NCBI GenBank assembly: GCA_030648295.1 | Contig: JAUSID010000177.1 | Coordinates: forward strand, 62,001-126,000 | Direction: 5' to 3' | Length of the DNA stretch: 64,000 bases | Source of the DNA: Opitutaceae bacterium | GTDB lineage: Bacteria > Verrucomicrobiota > Verrucomicrobiia > Opitutales > Opitutaceae | Shown here: piece by piece, positions 9,286-17,140 of the stretch | How the letters are laid out: every line of letters starts with the position of its first letter | Position numbering within the stretch: the first letter of the stretch is position 1 | Translations under genes and position numbers: made by a program | The notes under the pieces: model-generated | What the model was told of the DNA's origin: nothing | The model's input: the letters and a program-made list of their open reading frames with translations, nothing else | Database searches by the model: none

Positions 9286-9418
9286 GGTTTGAGTTTTGAG
9301 TTTTGAGTTCTGGGTTCTGGGTTCTGGGTTCTGGGTTGCCGGCGGCCGGTCCCCCCCCACGACCATGGCTGGTTTAGTCAGAACTCAGAACCAAAAACTC
9401 AGAACCCAGAACCAACCC
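9286..9418. repeat. Heptamer arrays arranged as an inverted pair around a GC-rich core
   Basis: The left array (9286-9337) is a run of 7-bp units drifting from GAGTTTT through GAGTTCT to GGGTTCT, the last repeated three times. The right array (9379-9418) is the reverse-complement type with units such as CAGAACT, CAGAACC and AAAAACT. The arms could pair into a long imperfect hairpin. The stop codon and last residues of the oleD-like gene are encoded within the right array. Confidence 0.85.
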
Positions 9419-10559
9419 GGCCGAGACGCAGAGCGGCAAGCAGTTCCTGCATTCCTGCCGCCATAGCGATGCGGGGGGCGTAGCCGAGATCACGTCGCGC
9501 GGCGGTGATGTCGAACCAGTGGTCCTTCGCGAGCTCGGCCGCTACAAACCGCGTCATCGGTGGCTCGCCTCCAATGGGCACCACGCGCCAGGCAAGTTCG
9601 CACACGGCGCCCACGGCAGTCGCGGCCCGAAGCGAAATCCTTTTCGTGATCGGCGGTTCGCCCAGCGAGCACAGGAGGTCGTTGATCCACTCCCACAACA
9701 TGACCGGCTCGCCATTGGTGATGAAAAACGCCCGCCCGTCCGCGCGGCGCCGCCCTCCGCGTTTGTCATCTATTAGATGACATCCCTGGCCGGACGCAGC
9801 GTCGATCGCCGCACTGGAGGTGCCGGCGACCAGCGTGAGTTTGTCATCTATTAGATGACAAATGGCGAGGGCCTGCTCGGCAAGGAGGTGGGCGTCGACC
9901 GCATTTGCGACGTGGACCAAGTCGACGCGATTGCGGCCGTCGCCCACAATCCGGAGCCGGCCGGTGCGTGCGCGCGCGAGGAGGCGGGGAACGAGGTGCG
10001 GGTCGCCCACGCCCCAAATGAGATGCGGCCGCAATGCGATCGTGCGGAGCTCGTCGCCATTCGCCGCCAGCACCTCGCGCTCGGCGATGGCCTTGGTAAG
10101 TGGATACGCGCTCGGGCAGTGAGTCGTCAGCGGCAGCGACTCGTCCGCGCCGGCGAGATCCCGGCCGTTGTAGACCACGCTCGGCGTGCTGGTGTGCACG
10201 AACCGCCGGACACCGTGCTTCCGGCAGGCATCGAGCAGGGCGCGCGTCCCGAGGACGTTGATCCGGAAATAATCCGCGTATGCGCCCCAGACGCCGACTT
10301 TCGCGGCGACATGAAAAACCGTTTTGACGCCCGTGCACGCTTGGGCGACGGCTTCGTGATCGTCCACCGAGCCGCGCACGAACCGGACGCCGCGCCGCTC
10401 GAGATCCGGCGCCGGCGAGCGCGCCAACACCGTCACCAGTCGGCCGTCCGCGAGAAGATGCTCGACGAGACGCCGGCCCAGAAATCCCGTGCCGCCGGTG
10501 ACGAGCGCGGGGGAATTTCGCAGTGACGAGTGATGAGTGGCGAGTGACAAGCGGGCCAA
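9399..10559 (-). CDS. oleD: OleD-type NAD(P)-dependent 2-alkyl-3-ketoacid reductase (3-beta-HSD/epimerase family)
   Basis: Up to 386 residues. A Rossmann motif TGGTGFLG follows residue 20, and the short-chain dehydrogenase pair Tyr152-x3-Lys156 is in AYPLTK, after the Ser/Thr-rich VHTSTPSVVY. Next to an OleC-like gene in the same orientation, this fits OleD, which reduces the beta-keto acid made by OleA in head-to-head hydrocarbon synthesis. Two oddities: residues 233-275 look like an insertion bounded by two copies of CHLIDDK, each encoded by the same 19-bp palindrome; and both ends run into 7-bp repeat arrays. The TTG start at 10559 is uncertain, since the first residues are encoded by the repeat; a start near 10523 is also possible. 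Confidence 0.8.
   Translation of the reverse strand: MARLSLATHHSSLRNSPALVTGGTGFLGRRLVEHLLADGRLVTVLARSPAPDLERRGVRFVRGSVDDHEAVAQACTGVKTVFHVAAKVGVWGAYADYFRINVLGTRALLDACRKHGVRRFVHTSTPSVVYNGRDLAGADESLPLTTHCPSAYPLTKAIAEREVLAANGDELRTIALRPHLIWGVGDPHLVPRLLARARTGRLRIVGDGRNRVDLVHVANAVDAHLLAEQALAICHLIDDKLTLVAGTSSAAIDAASGQGCHLIDDKRGGRRRADGRAFFITNGEPVMLWEWINDLLCSLGEPPITKRISLRAATAVGAVCELAWRVVPIGGEPPMTRFVAAELAKDHWFDITAARRDLGYAPRIAMAAGMQELLAALRLGRVGSGF
9764..9861. repeat. Two identical 19-bp palindromes inside the oleD-like gene
   Basis: TGTCATCTA-T-TAGATGACA occurs at 9764-9782 and again at 9843-9861, each a perfect 9-1-9 palindrome, 79 bp apart start to start and in the same coding frame. Both are read as CHLIDDK. 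The intervening 60 bp are of ordinary composition and have no reading frame problem. Confidence 0.9.
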
Positions 10560-10658
10560 GCCAAACGCGTCCGGTGTATCTTGTCACTCACGGCTCTGCT
10601 TCGATCTCGTCACTTGTCACTGACCACTTGTCACTTTCCCCGCGTCACTTATCACTTG
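10521..10658. repeat. Heptamer arrays, inverted pair, between oleC and oleD
   Basis: Units AGTGACG, AGTGATG, AGTGGCG and AGTGACA run in tandem at about 10522-10550. The complementary type (TCACTTG, TCACTGA, CCACTTG, TCACTTT and relatives) fills 10588-10658. The first array overlaps the start region of the oleD-like gene. Confidence 0.8.
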
Positions 10659-10669
10659 TGCCGGCCCCC

Positions 10670-12364
10670 TCACCTTTTCGGGTCCGACTCAAAACCGATC
10701 GCGGTCGCAGCCCAGTGCGCGAGCGAGAGCCGGTGGATCTTGGCATTGTGCCGCACGTCCACGGGAAACTTCTCGCAAAAGTAGAACAGCTTGATCGGCG
10801 TCGTGTGATCATGTTCGAGCGCGAGTTTGCGCAGCTCGCGGGCGAACACCCGGCCGTCGGCGGAATTCCTGACCTTGGTCTCGACCACGATCGCGGCGCG
10901 CTGGTTGGGCCGCTCACCCAGTCCGATCAGCGCGCACCGACTCACCCGCGGGTGCGAACGAAACACCTGCTCGCACGGCTCGGTGTGCAGCGTGCCGATG
11001 GCGGTTTCCACCCGCTCGGCCTTGCGGCCGCAGAACCACAGCCGGCCGTGCGCGTCAAAATAACCGCAGTCGCCCATCCGGTGCCACACCTCGGTCCGAT
11101 CATGGCCCAACGTATCGTAATGATGCCGGATCTTCGCCGCCGCAGTCGCGGGCGGAAGCCCGTCATACGTTTTGGTCACGTTGGGCCCGCGCACGATGAT
11201 TTCGCCGATCTCGCCTTCCGGCCGCGGCGACGCCTCGACGAGCGTCGCAATCGGCGCGTCCGTAATCCGCACCACCTTGACGTCGACTCGATCCAAAGGC
11301 CGGCCGACACAGCTGCCGCGCACGGATGTCAGATCGATTTCGTCGCTGTAGATCGAGGTGACGGGAAGCGCCTCCGTCGCGCCGTACGGACTGTGCAGTT
11401 TGCCGGTCGGCAGGAAGTCGTGCGATGCCGCCCAAAGCGCCGCCGGGACGGGGGCGCCGGCGCACAACACCCGCCGCAGCGACGGCAACTTTATGTTGTT
11501 GGCTGCGCAATGCTGCGCGATTTTGTGCCAGAGCGTCGGCGAACCGAAGGAGTTGGTCACGCCCTCCTGCTGGATCGCCTGCACGATCCGCGCCGCATCC
11601 ACCTCGGCGGGGCGTCGTGGATCAATCTCGGGCACCACCGTGGTCATGCCAAGCGCCGGATTGAAGAGCGCGAAAATCGGCAGCATCGGCAGGTCGATCT
11701 CCCCCGGCGCGATCCCGTAGGTTTCGCGGATCAGCTGAACCTGCGCCTCGAACATCCCGTGCTCGTAGCACACCCCCTTCGGTGCACCGGTGGAGCCGGA
11801 CGTGAAAAGGACGGCGGCGAGGTCGCCGGCACCAGCGGGCCAGCACACCCCAGCCTCTGGGGCGGACGCCGCACCGGAACGCGAACCTAGCCTCGCCGTC
11901 AGCGAGCCACTCGCCGGAACGCGAACCATGACCGACGAAAATGCGGCCCGAAAGATCCGGCTCATCAACCGTGCGACCGGGATGCCCACGAGCACGCGGG
12001 GTCGTGAGCGCGCGACGCAGGCGAGGAAATTTTTCCGCCCCATTCCTGGATCGATCACGACGGGAATCGCTCCGATTCGAAACAACGCGAACACCGACGC
12101 AATCAGGGGCAGTCCCTGTCGCACCATCACGAGCGTGCGATCGCCGGGCTTCGCACCCGCCGCGGTCAGCCGCGCGGCCCATGCATTCACCTCCGCATCG
12201 AGCTCCGCGAAATCCAGGGTGAGATAATCGATGCCACGTTTTCGGCTGCGGCCGCGGGGAATCTTCAGCGCGGGCCGCGTGGGCTGCGCCGCAGCCATGA
12301 GGCCAAGGTGACGGGCGATGTTGGCATTCGCCCGGTCCACAGGGTACGGCGCCACGCTGGACAT
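10670..12364 (-). CDS. oleC: OleC-type AMP-dependent ligase (beta-lactone synthetase)
   Basis: 564 residues from ATG 12364 (an in-frame TTG 39 bases upstream is less likely). An ANL-superfamily adenylating enzyme: the P-loop LFTSGSTGAPKGV, the A5 region SPYGATEALPV, the A7 aspartate in MGDCGYFDAHGRLWFCGR and a C-terminal lysine region (RHNAKIHR) are all visible. NIARHL at the N-terminus, GAIPVVIDPGMG and HGMFEAQ are features I associate with OleC rather than with generic acyl-CoA ligases. OleC converts a 2-alkyl-3-hydroxyalkanoic acid to a beta-lactone on the way to long-chain olefins. The following gene, same strand, is the OleD-like reductase; OleA and OleB are not in the window. Confidence 0.82.
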   Translation of the reverse strand: MSSVAPYPVDRANANIARHLGLMAAAQPTRPALKIPRGRSRKRGIDYLTLDFAELDAEVNAWAARLTAAGAKPGDRTLVMVRQGLPLIASVFALFRIGAIPVVIDPGMGRKNFLACVARSRPRVLVGIPVARLMSRIFRAAFSSVMVRVPASGSLTARLGSRSGAASAPEAGVCWPAGAGDLAAVLFTSGSTGAPKGVCYEHGMFEAQVQLIRETYGIAPGEIDLPMLPIFALFNPALGMTTVVPEIDPRRPAEVDAARIVQAIQQEGVTNSFGSPTLWHKIAQHCAANNIKLPSLRRVLCAGAPVPAALWAASHDFLPTGKLHSPYGATEALPVTSIYSDEIDLTSVRGSCVGRPLDRVDVKVVRITDAPIATLVEASPRPEGEIGEIIVRGPNVTKTYDGLPPATAAAKIRHHYDTLGHDRTEVWHRMGDCGYFDAHGRLWFCGRKAERVETAIGTLHTEPCEQVFRSHPRVSRCALIGLGERPNQRAAIVVETKVRNSADGRVFARELRKLALEHDHTTPIKLFYFCEKFPVDVRHNAKIHRLSLAHWAATAIGFESDPKR

Positions 12365-12400
12365 TTCGGCGATCACACCGTCGGTGCCGGGCGACGGCAA

Positions 12401-12433
12401 CAAAAACGCCGCGGCAAAAAGCCCGCGGCGGCG
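12401..12433 (-). terminator. Rho-independent terminator behind the small lipoprotein gene
   Basis: Read on the minus strand, a GC stem (CGCCGCGGGC paired with GCCGCGGCG) around a short T-rich loop is followed by TTTTTG. It lies 32 bp past the lipoprotein stop and just before oleC, separating the two transcripts. Confidence 0.75.
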
Positions 12434-12464
12434 CGATTTACCAAGAGTTTGCAGGTGCGGCGGC

Positions 12465-12716
12465 TCAATAATCGGTGAACGTCAGCAGCCCCCAGAGGAG
12501 CGAGACCTTCTTGCCCGACGGATTGCCACGACCGACGATCTTCGAGGTGTCCGTGTTGATTGTCGCCGCCGTGGGCGGCTGGAACGAGTTCGTCTCAACG
12601 GTGACGGCGCCCCCCAGAACATTTTTTTCGCGGCCGCCGCTGGCGGTGGTTTGCGTTGCACAACCCGCGGTAAAAAGGGAGCCGATGACGGTGCAGAGGA
12701 GGAGACGAGCTTTCAT
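12465..12716 (-). CDS. Small lipoprotein, function unknown
   Basis: 83 residues. The N-terminus MKARLLLCTVIGSLFTAGC is a lipoprotein signal with lipobox FTAGC, so Cys19 should be lipidated. The mature part is short, polar and Thr/Ser-rich in the middle, then ends in KKVSLLWGLLTFTDY, a hydrophobic tail. No catalytic motif is seen. It is a single gene followed by a good terminator. Confidence 0.75.
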   Translation of the reverse strand: MKARLLLCTVIGSLFTAGCATQTTASGGREKNVLGGAVTVETNSFQPPTAATINTDTSKIVGRGNPSGKKVSLLWGLLTFTDY

Positions 12717-12813
12717 GAGGGCGGTAGCTAGGACGCTGGAGAACAGGGGAAAGTTGCGCGAGCTTTCAATCGACGCGGCGGAGGGCGGAGCTTGGAAGCC
12801 GCAGGACCGGCGG

Positions 12814-13992
12814 TCAGGCCTCGTTGAGCGAAGGTTCGTCGCGAAGGAGATTGGCCTGCCAAGGCAGCAGGATGTCGCTGATTCTCCGGGACTGGCGGGC
12901 GATTTGGGCCAGCTGGGAACGGTTCGCGATCAGTGTTGGTTCGATTTCCAGCCGCTTCGCGATGCGGTCGCGATCCGCACGGATCCGATCCTGAAGTTCG
13001 ACCTCGGCCTGGGTCAGCGCCACGTGATTGGGATCGCGGCCGGGCCGGCGGGGCAGGGTTTTCGGATCGCGGGCCAAACCCGAGCGGATGGCGGCGGAAA
13101 GAGAGGGGGCAAGCCGATCGTGCCGCTTGCCCAAGTGCACGCTGGCGAGGATGGACGTCTCCGATTCACCGTGCTCGGCAGCTTCGGCAAGTTTCAAAAG
13201 CAGGGCGTTGCTGCAAACCTTGAAAGGGGGCGTGTCGAGCCTCTGGGCCTGCGCCTCGCGCCAGTGCCAGACCGCGTGCAGCACGCTCAGGCCCGGGCCG
13301 CGGAGTCGTTCGCTGCGGCCGATCCGCCAGTCGTTTTCGGTCGCCGGGGCAAAACCCTCGAAGCCGGATTCGATCTGCGCCCGGCACTGCTGTTCGAGCC
13401 ACTCGAGCCGGCCGAGCTTCGCGAGTTCGCGCGAAAGGATGTCGCGCAGCGCCGGCAGGTGCCACACGTCGAGTGCGGCGTAATTCAGCAGTTTCGGCGT
13501 GAGCGGGCGTTTCGACCAGTTCGCCTTCTGCCCGTCCTTGTCGAGCTTCACCGCGAAGTGCTGGTCGAGCAGCGAGGCGAGACCGATTCGCTGGAGGCCG
13601 AGCAGCTGGGCGGCGAGCATCGTATCGAAAAGACTCTGGGCGCGGAACCGGGTGACATCGTGCAGCAGCCGCAGATCGAAATCGCTGCCGTGCATGATCA
13701 GGTGTTTCCGCGCGAGGACTTTCCAGAGCGGCTCGAGCTTCAGCCCGGGCGCGAGCACATCGACTAGGAACACCTCGCCCTCGATCAGGAACTGCAACAG
13801 GCAGACCCGCGTGCGATAGTGATACATGTTGTCGGCTTCGGTATCGAGCGCGACCTCGTGCACCTTTTCGAGTGCGTTGAGCAGCGGCGCAAGCGCCCCC
13901 GGCTGATCGAGGAGTTGATAGGCGGGCGGGCGCGTGGTCACTTTGACACCGAGCAAACGGCGAAGGCGCGTCGGAAGAAAGCGAGAAATCAT
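12814..13992 (-). CDS. rnd: Ribonuclease D
   Basis: 392 residues. The DEDDy exonuclease residues are in place: ALDTEADNM (Exo I, Asp and Glu), MHGSDFDLRLLHDV (Exo II, Asp), and YAALDVWHLPAL (Exo III, Tyr and Asp). A helical HRDC-like region follows at about residues 215-290. RNase D trims the 3' ends of tRNA and other small RNAs. The start ATG overlaps the stop of the upstream deacetylase-like gene by four bases (ATGA), so the two are translationally coupled. Confidence 0.9.
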   Translation of the reverse strand: MISRFLPTRLRRLLGVKVTTRPPAYQLLDQPGALAPLLNALEKVHEVALDTEADNMYHYRTRVCLLQFLIEGEVFLVDVLAPGLKLEPLWKVLARKHLIMHGSDFDLRLLHDVTRFRAQSLFDTMLAAQLLGLQRIGLASLLDQHFAVKLDKDGQKANWSKRPLTPKLLNYAALDVWHLPALRDILSRELAKLGRLEWLEQQCRAQIESGFEGFAPATENDWRIGRSERLRGPGLSVLHAVWHWREAQAQRLDTPPFKVCSNALLLKLAEAAEHGESETSILASVHLGKRHDRLAPSLSAAIRSGLARDPKTLPRRPGRDPNHVALTQAEVELQDRIRADRDRIAKRLEIEPTLIANRSQLAQIARQSRRISDILLPWQANLLRDEPSLNEA

Positions 13993-14894
13993 GCAGCGGA
14001 CTGCGCGGAGTTATTCCATGCGCTGAGGAACGCATCAATCAACAAAGGAAGGTCCTCGCCATATCCGCCCTCCAAAATCGCCGCGGCGGGCCGGCCGGTT
14101 TCGCGCAACCAGCGGCCGAGCGTGGCGAAGTCCTCGCGTTCCAGTGTCATAGCCGTGATCGGATCGCGGGCATACGCGTCAAATCCCGCCGAAACGAGGA
14201 TCAAATCGGGAAGGTATGAAACCACCGCGTCGAGCGACGACCGCAGCGCAGCCATGTGGTCGACCCGTGGGGTGCGAGGAGCGACGGGCCAGTTGCGGAC
14301 ATGCGGCCCGTGGTCCTGCGTGCCCGTGCCGGGGTAGCCGGGGTATTGGTGGACCGAGGCGAAGAACAGTCCTTCGCGGGCGCGCACGATCGACTCGGTG
14401 CCATTGCCATGATGGGCGTCGAAATCCCAAATCGCCACCTTCGCCGGGGTGGTGCGCGCTTGTTTCCCGGCCAGCATGCGCTGGACAGAGACCGCGGCGA
14501 TGGCGATTTGGTTCAAATAACAAAATCCCATCGCCGTATCCATGGTGGCATGATGCCCCGGCGGCCGCATGAGCGAGAACGCCGGCTTCTTCGTGTCGAG
14601 CGCGTGCTCAGCCGCATCGATGGCAGCGGCGACGGCCCGGCGGGCGTGGTCCTCGATGCCCGGGAAATAGGGCGTATCGGCATCGAAATCGCGCGGTTGC
14701 GACAACCGGCAGAGATGCGCGGCCGAGTGCGCAAGCCGGAGGGTTTCGTCGTCGGCCGGTTTTGCCGGCACGCGCCAGGACCAGTCCGGATGCGCCGAGC
14801 GGAGATGGGCCGCCGTCTTGATGACGCGCATGGGCTGCTCGGGACGCATGTCGGAGCCGTATTCAGCGCAGCGCGGATCGTGAAGGATGAGCAT
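13989..14894 (-). CDS. Histone deacetylase family (AcuC/acetylpolyamine amidohydrolase-like) hydrolase
   Basis: 301 residues. The zinc-dependent deacetylase core is complete: RPPGHHA with the tandem active-site histidines, WDFDAHHGNGTES giving two metal ligands (Asp and His), and SAGFDAYARDP giving the third (Asp); GGYGEDL matches the C-terminal tyrosine loop. Bacterial members deacetylate acetyl-CoA synthetase, polyamines or unknown amides. The substrate is open. It is co-transcribed with RNase D through an ATGA overlap. Confidence 0.88.
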   Translation of the reverse strand: MLILHDPRCAEYGSDMRPEQPMRVIKTAAHLRSAHPDWSWRVPAKPADDETLRLAHSAAHLCRLSQPRDFDADTPYFPGIEDHARRAVAAAIDAAEHALDTKKPAFSLMRPPGHHATMDTAMGFCYLNQIAIAAVSVQRMLAGKQARTTPAKVAIWDFDAHHGNGTESIVRAREGLFFASVHQYPGYPGTGTQDHGPHVRNWPVAPRTPRVDHMAALRSSLDAVVSYLPDLILVSAGFDAYARDPITAMTLEREDFATLGRWLRETGRPAAAILEGGYGEDLPLLIDAFLSAWNNSAQSAA

Positions 14895-14936
14895 GACCGT
14901 CGTGTCGCCCGGATTCGGGTAAGGGGTTCGCGAACC

Positions 14937-14975
14937 GAACGAAAACGAGAAAACGGCCGATTACGAGAACGAGAA
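14937..14975. repeat. Small tandem word repeat in divergent promoter region
   Basis: Words of the type GAACGA/AACGAG recur between the deacetylase-like gene and queC. The region between the two divergent genes is about 120 bp and should hold both promoters; none was clear enough to mark. Confidence 0.45.
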
Positions 14976-15015
14976 CAACTTTGCCTCGATGGCGCAGCGG
15001 GGCCATCTTGCCGCG

Positions 15016-15726
15016 ATGCGAGTTGTCGTGCTCTGCTCCGGCGGGATGGATTCCGTGACCGCGCTCTATTGGGCGCGGCACGCGCATGACGTCGTCGCGG
15101 TGCTCAGCTTCGATTACGGCGCGAAGCACAATCACCGTGAGATTCCGCTCGCCGCTGAACACGCGCTAAAATGGCGGATCCGGCACGAGGTGATCACGCT
15201 CGACTTCGTGAACCGGCTGTTCGCGTCGAACCTGCTGAAGCGCGGCGGTGAGATTCCCGAAGGCCATTATGCCGCGGAGAACATGAAGCAAACCGTGGTA
15301 CCGTTCCGGAATGCGATCTTCCTGTCGATCGCGTGCGGATTCGCCGAAAGCGTCGAGGCGGCCGGGCTGGTGATTGCCGCCCATGGCGGCGATCACACGA
15401 TTTATCCGGACTGCCGCGAGGAATTCATGCGGGCGATGGCGGACGCGATGCGGCTGGGGACGTACGCGAATATCCAGCTGCTGCGGCCATTCATCGACCG
15501 CGCCAAGGCGGAGATTGCGGCGGAGGGTGCACGGCTGGGGGTCGATTTCGCGCGCACCTGGTCCTGTTACAAGGGCGGGGCGGCGCATTGCGGCAAATGC
15601 GGCACCTGCGTGGAGCGGCGCGAGGCCTTCGCGAAGGCGGGTCTGCCGGATCCGACGACGTACGAGAGCACCGATCCGCTTCCGCCAAGGCCGGAGACGG
15701 CGAAGTATTCCACCCCACGCGGATGA
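15016..15726 (+). CDS. queC: 7-cyano-7-deazaguanine synthase QueC
   Basis: 236 residues from ATG 15016; the nine extra residues from an upstream ATG add nothing conserved. The PP-loop CSGGMDS near the N-terminus binds ATP, AAHGGDHTIYPDCREEF is the QueC substrate segment, and a zinc site is seen in CYKGGAAHCGKCGTC. The enzyme converts 7-carboxy-7-deazaguanine to preQ0 in queuosine synthesis. The product of the next gene makes its substrate. QueD and QueF were not seen here. Confidence 0.95.
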   Translation: MRVVVLCSGGMDSVTALYWARHAHDVVAVLSFDYGAKHNHREIPLAAEHALKWRIRHEVITLDFVNRLFASNLLKRGGEIPEGHYAAENMKQTVVPFRNAIFLSIACGFAESVEAAGLVIAAHGGDHTIYPDCREEFMRAMADAMRLGTYANIQLLRPFIDRAKAEIAAEGARLGVDFARTWSCYKGGAAHCGKCGTCVERREAFAKAGLPDPTTYESTDPLPPRPETAKYSTPRG

Positions 15727-15770
15727 GATTTGAGATTCGCGCCGATCGGCGTGATTAGCGGGGCTTCCTG

Positions 15771-16466
15771 ATGCTGGTCTCCGAAATCTTTCAATCGTTG
15801 CAGGGCGAAGGCGAGCTCACCGGCGTGCCGTCGGTTTTCGTGCGCGCGAGTGGCTGCAATCTGCGCTGTACATGGTGCGACACGCCGTATGCCTCATGGA
15901 ACCCGGAGGGTGAGGCGCGGACCATGGCTCAAATCATCGCCGCGATCGAAAGTCATCCCACCACCCGGCATGTCGTTCTCACCGGCGGCGAGCCGATGAT
16001 CGCGAAGGACATTCGCCCGCTGGCGGCCGGGATCAGGAAGACCGGCCGGCACATCACGATCGAGACGGCCGCGACCGTGGCGCCGGACGGCATCGCGTGC
16101 GATCTCGCTTCGCTTTCGCCGAAGCTGCTCAATTCGGCGCCGGATCCAATCCAGCACGCGGCCTGGCGACGAAAACACGAAGCGACGCGCTGGCAGCCCG
16201 AGGTCATCCGCGCGTGGATCGATTCGTATCCGTATCAGTTCAAGTTCGTGGTGACGCGGCCGCAGGACATCGAGGAACTCGAGCACATGTTGACCGCGGT
16301 GCATCGCGAAATCCCGCGGCACAAGGTCATGTTGATGCCCGAGGCGCGATCGCTGGCCGAGATGCGTGAGCGGGCCTCGTGGCTGGGAGACGTGTGCAAG
16401 GCGCGTGGCTACCGTTATGCGCACCGGCTGCACATCGAACTCTATGGCAACCGGCGCGGGACCTGA
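15771..16466 (+). CDS. queE: 7-carboxy-7-deazaguanine synthase QueE (radical SAM)
   Basis: 231 residues. CNLRCTWCDTPY gives the C-x3-C-x2-C cluster that binds the radical-SAM 4Fe-4S centre, EIFQSLQGEGELTGVPSVFV is the QueE N-terminal signature, and LTGGEPM is the SAM-binding GGE motif. It turns 6-carboxytetrahydropterin into 7-carboxy-7-deazaguanine, directly upstream of QueC in the pathway. It lies 44 bp after queC and overlaps the next gene by 23 bp. Confidence 0.95.
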   Translation: MLVSEIFQSLQGEGELTGVPSVFVRASGCNLRCTWCDTPYASWNPEGEARTMAQIIAAIESHPTTRHVVLTGGEPMIAKDIRPLAAGIRKTGRHITIETAATVAPDGIACDLASLSPKLLNSAPDPIQHAAWRRKHEATRWQPEVIRAWIDSYPYQFKFVVTRPQDIEELEHMLTAVHREIPRHKVMLMPEARSLAEMRERASWLGDVCKARGYRYAHRLHIELYGNRRGT

Positions 16467-17136
16467 ACCCCCGTCGCCAGCGGGGCATCTGCTGCAGCCG
16501 ATCCTCGATCCGCTGCGCGCCCGCAAACTCTCCGACGAGTTCGCGCTAATCCTGCGCGAGTTCGAGGTGGAGGCGGTCACGCTGCGGGAGGTGATGGCGC
16601 TGCTGCATGGCCGGGGCTACGTGCTGCTCGTCATGCTGCTCGCCCTGCCATTCTGCACGCCGATTCCATTGCCGGGATTGTCGACCCCGCTCGGGCTGAT
16701 CATCGCGTTGATCGGCGGCCGGCTCGCGTTGGGGGCGAAGCCATGGCTGCCGGCCAGACTCCTCGACGTGAGGCTGCCGCCCAACGTGTTCGCGAAGGTT
16801 TTTTCCGCCGCCCGCAAAATCGTACTCTGGTTCGAAAAACTCCTGCGACCGCGGATGCTCTGGGTGACGGCATCGCCGCGGCTGGAGCAGATGCATGCCA
16901 TTCCGATCGTGCTGTGCGCGCTGATGCTGCTGCTGCCGCTGCCGGTGCCGTTCAGCAACATCCTCCCGGCGTGGGGCGTGCTCCTCATCGCGGGTGGGCT
17001 GCTGGAGCGCGACGGCCGCTTCATCATCGCCGGCTACGTCACCACCGCGATCGGCCTCGTATTTTTCGGGGCGATCGCGTTCCTCGGCAAGGAAGCCGTG
17101 GATGTGATGTGGCGCTGGCTTGGGTTCGGCGACTGA
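16444..17136 (+). CDS. ExoD-family membrane protein
   Basis: 230 residues from ATG 16444, which overlaps the end of queE. The order LHGRGYVLLVMLLALPFCTPIPLPG followed by a second hydrophobic block and GVLLIAGGLLERDGRF is typical of ExoD (PF06055), a membrane family first linked to exopolysaccharide synthesis in rhizobia. Its biochemical role is not settled. The link with queuosine genes is positional only. It ends four bases from the stop of the convergent TerC gene. Confidence 0.85.
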   Translation: MATGAGPEPPSPAGHLLQPILDPLRARKLSDEFALILREFEVEAVTLREVMALLHGRGYVLLVMLLALPFCTPIPLPGLSTPLGLIIALIGGRLALGAKPWLPARLLDVRLPPNVFAKVFSAARKIVLWFEKLLRPRMLWVTASPRLEQMHAIPIVLCALMLLLPLPVPFSNILPAWGVLLIAGGLLERDGRFIIAGYVTTAIGLVFFGAIAFLGKEAVDVMWRWLGFGD

Positions 17137-17140
17137 TTTT

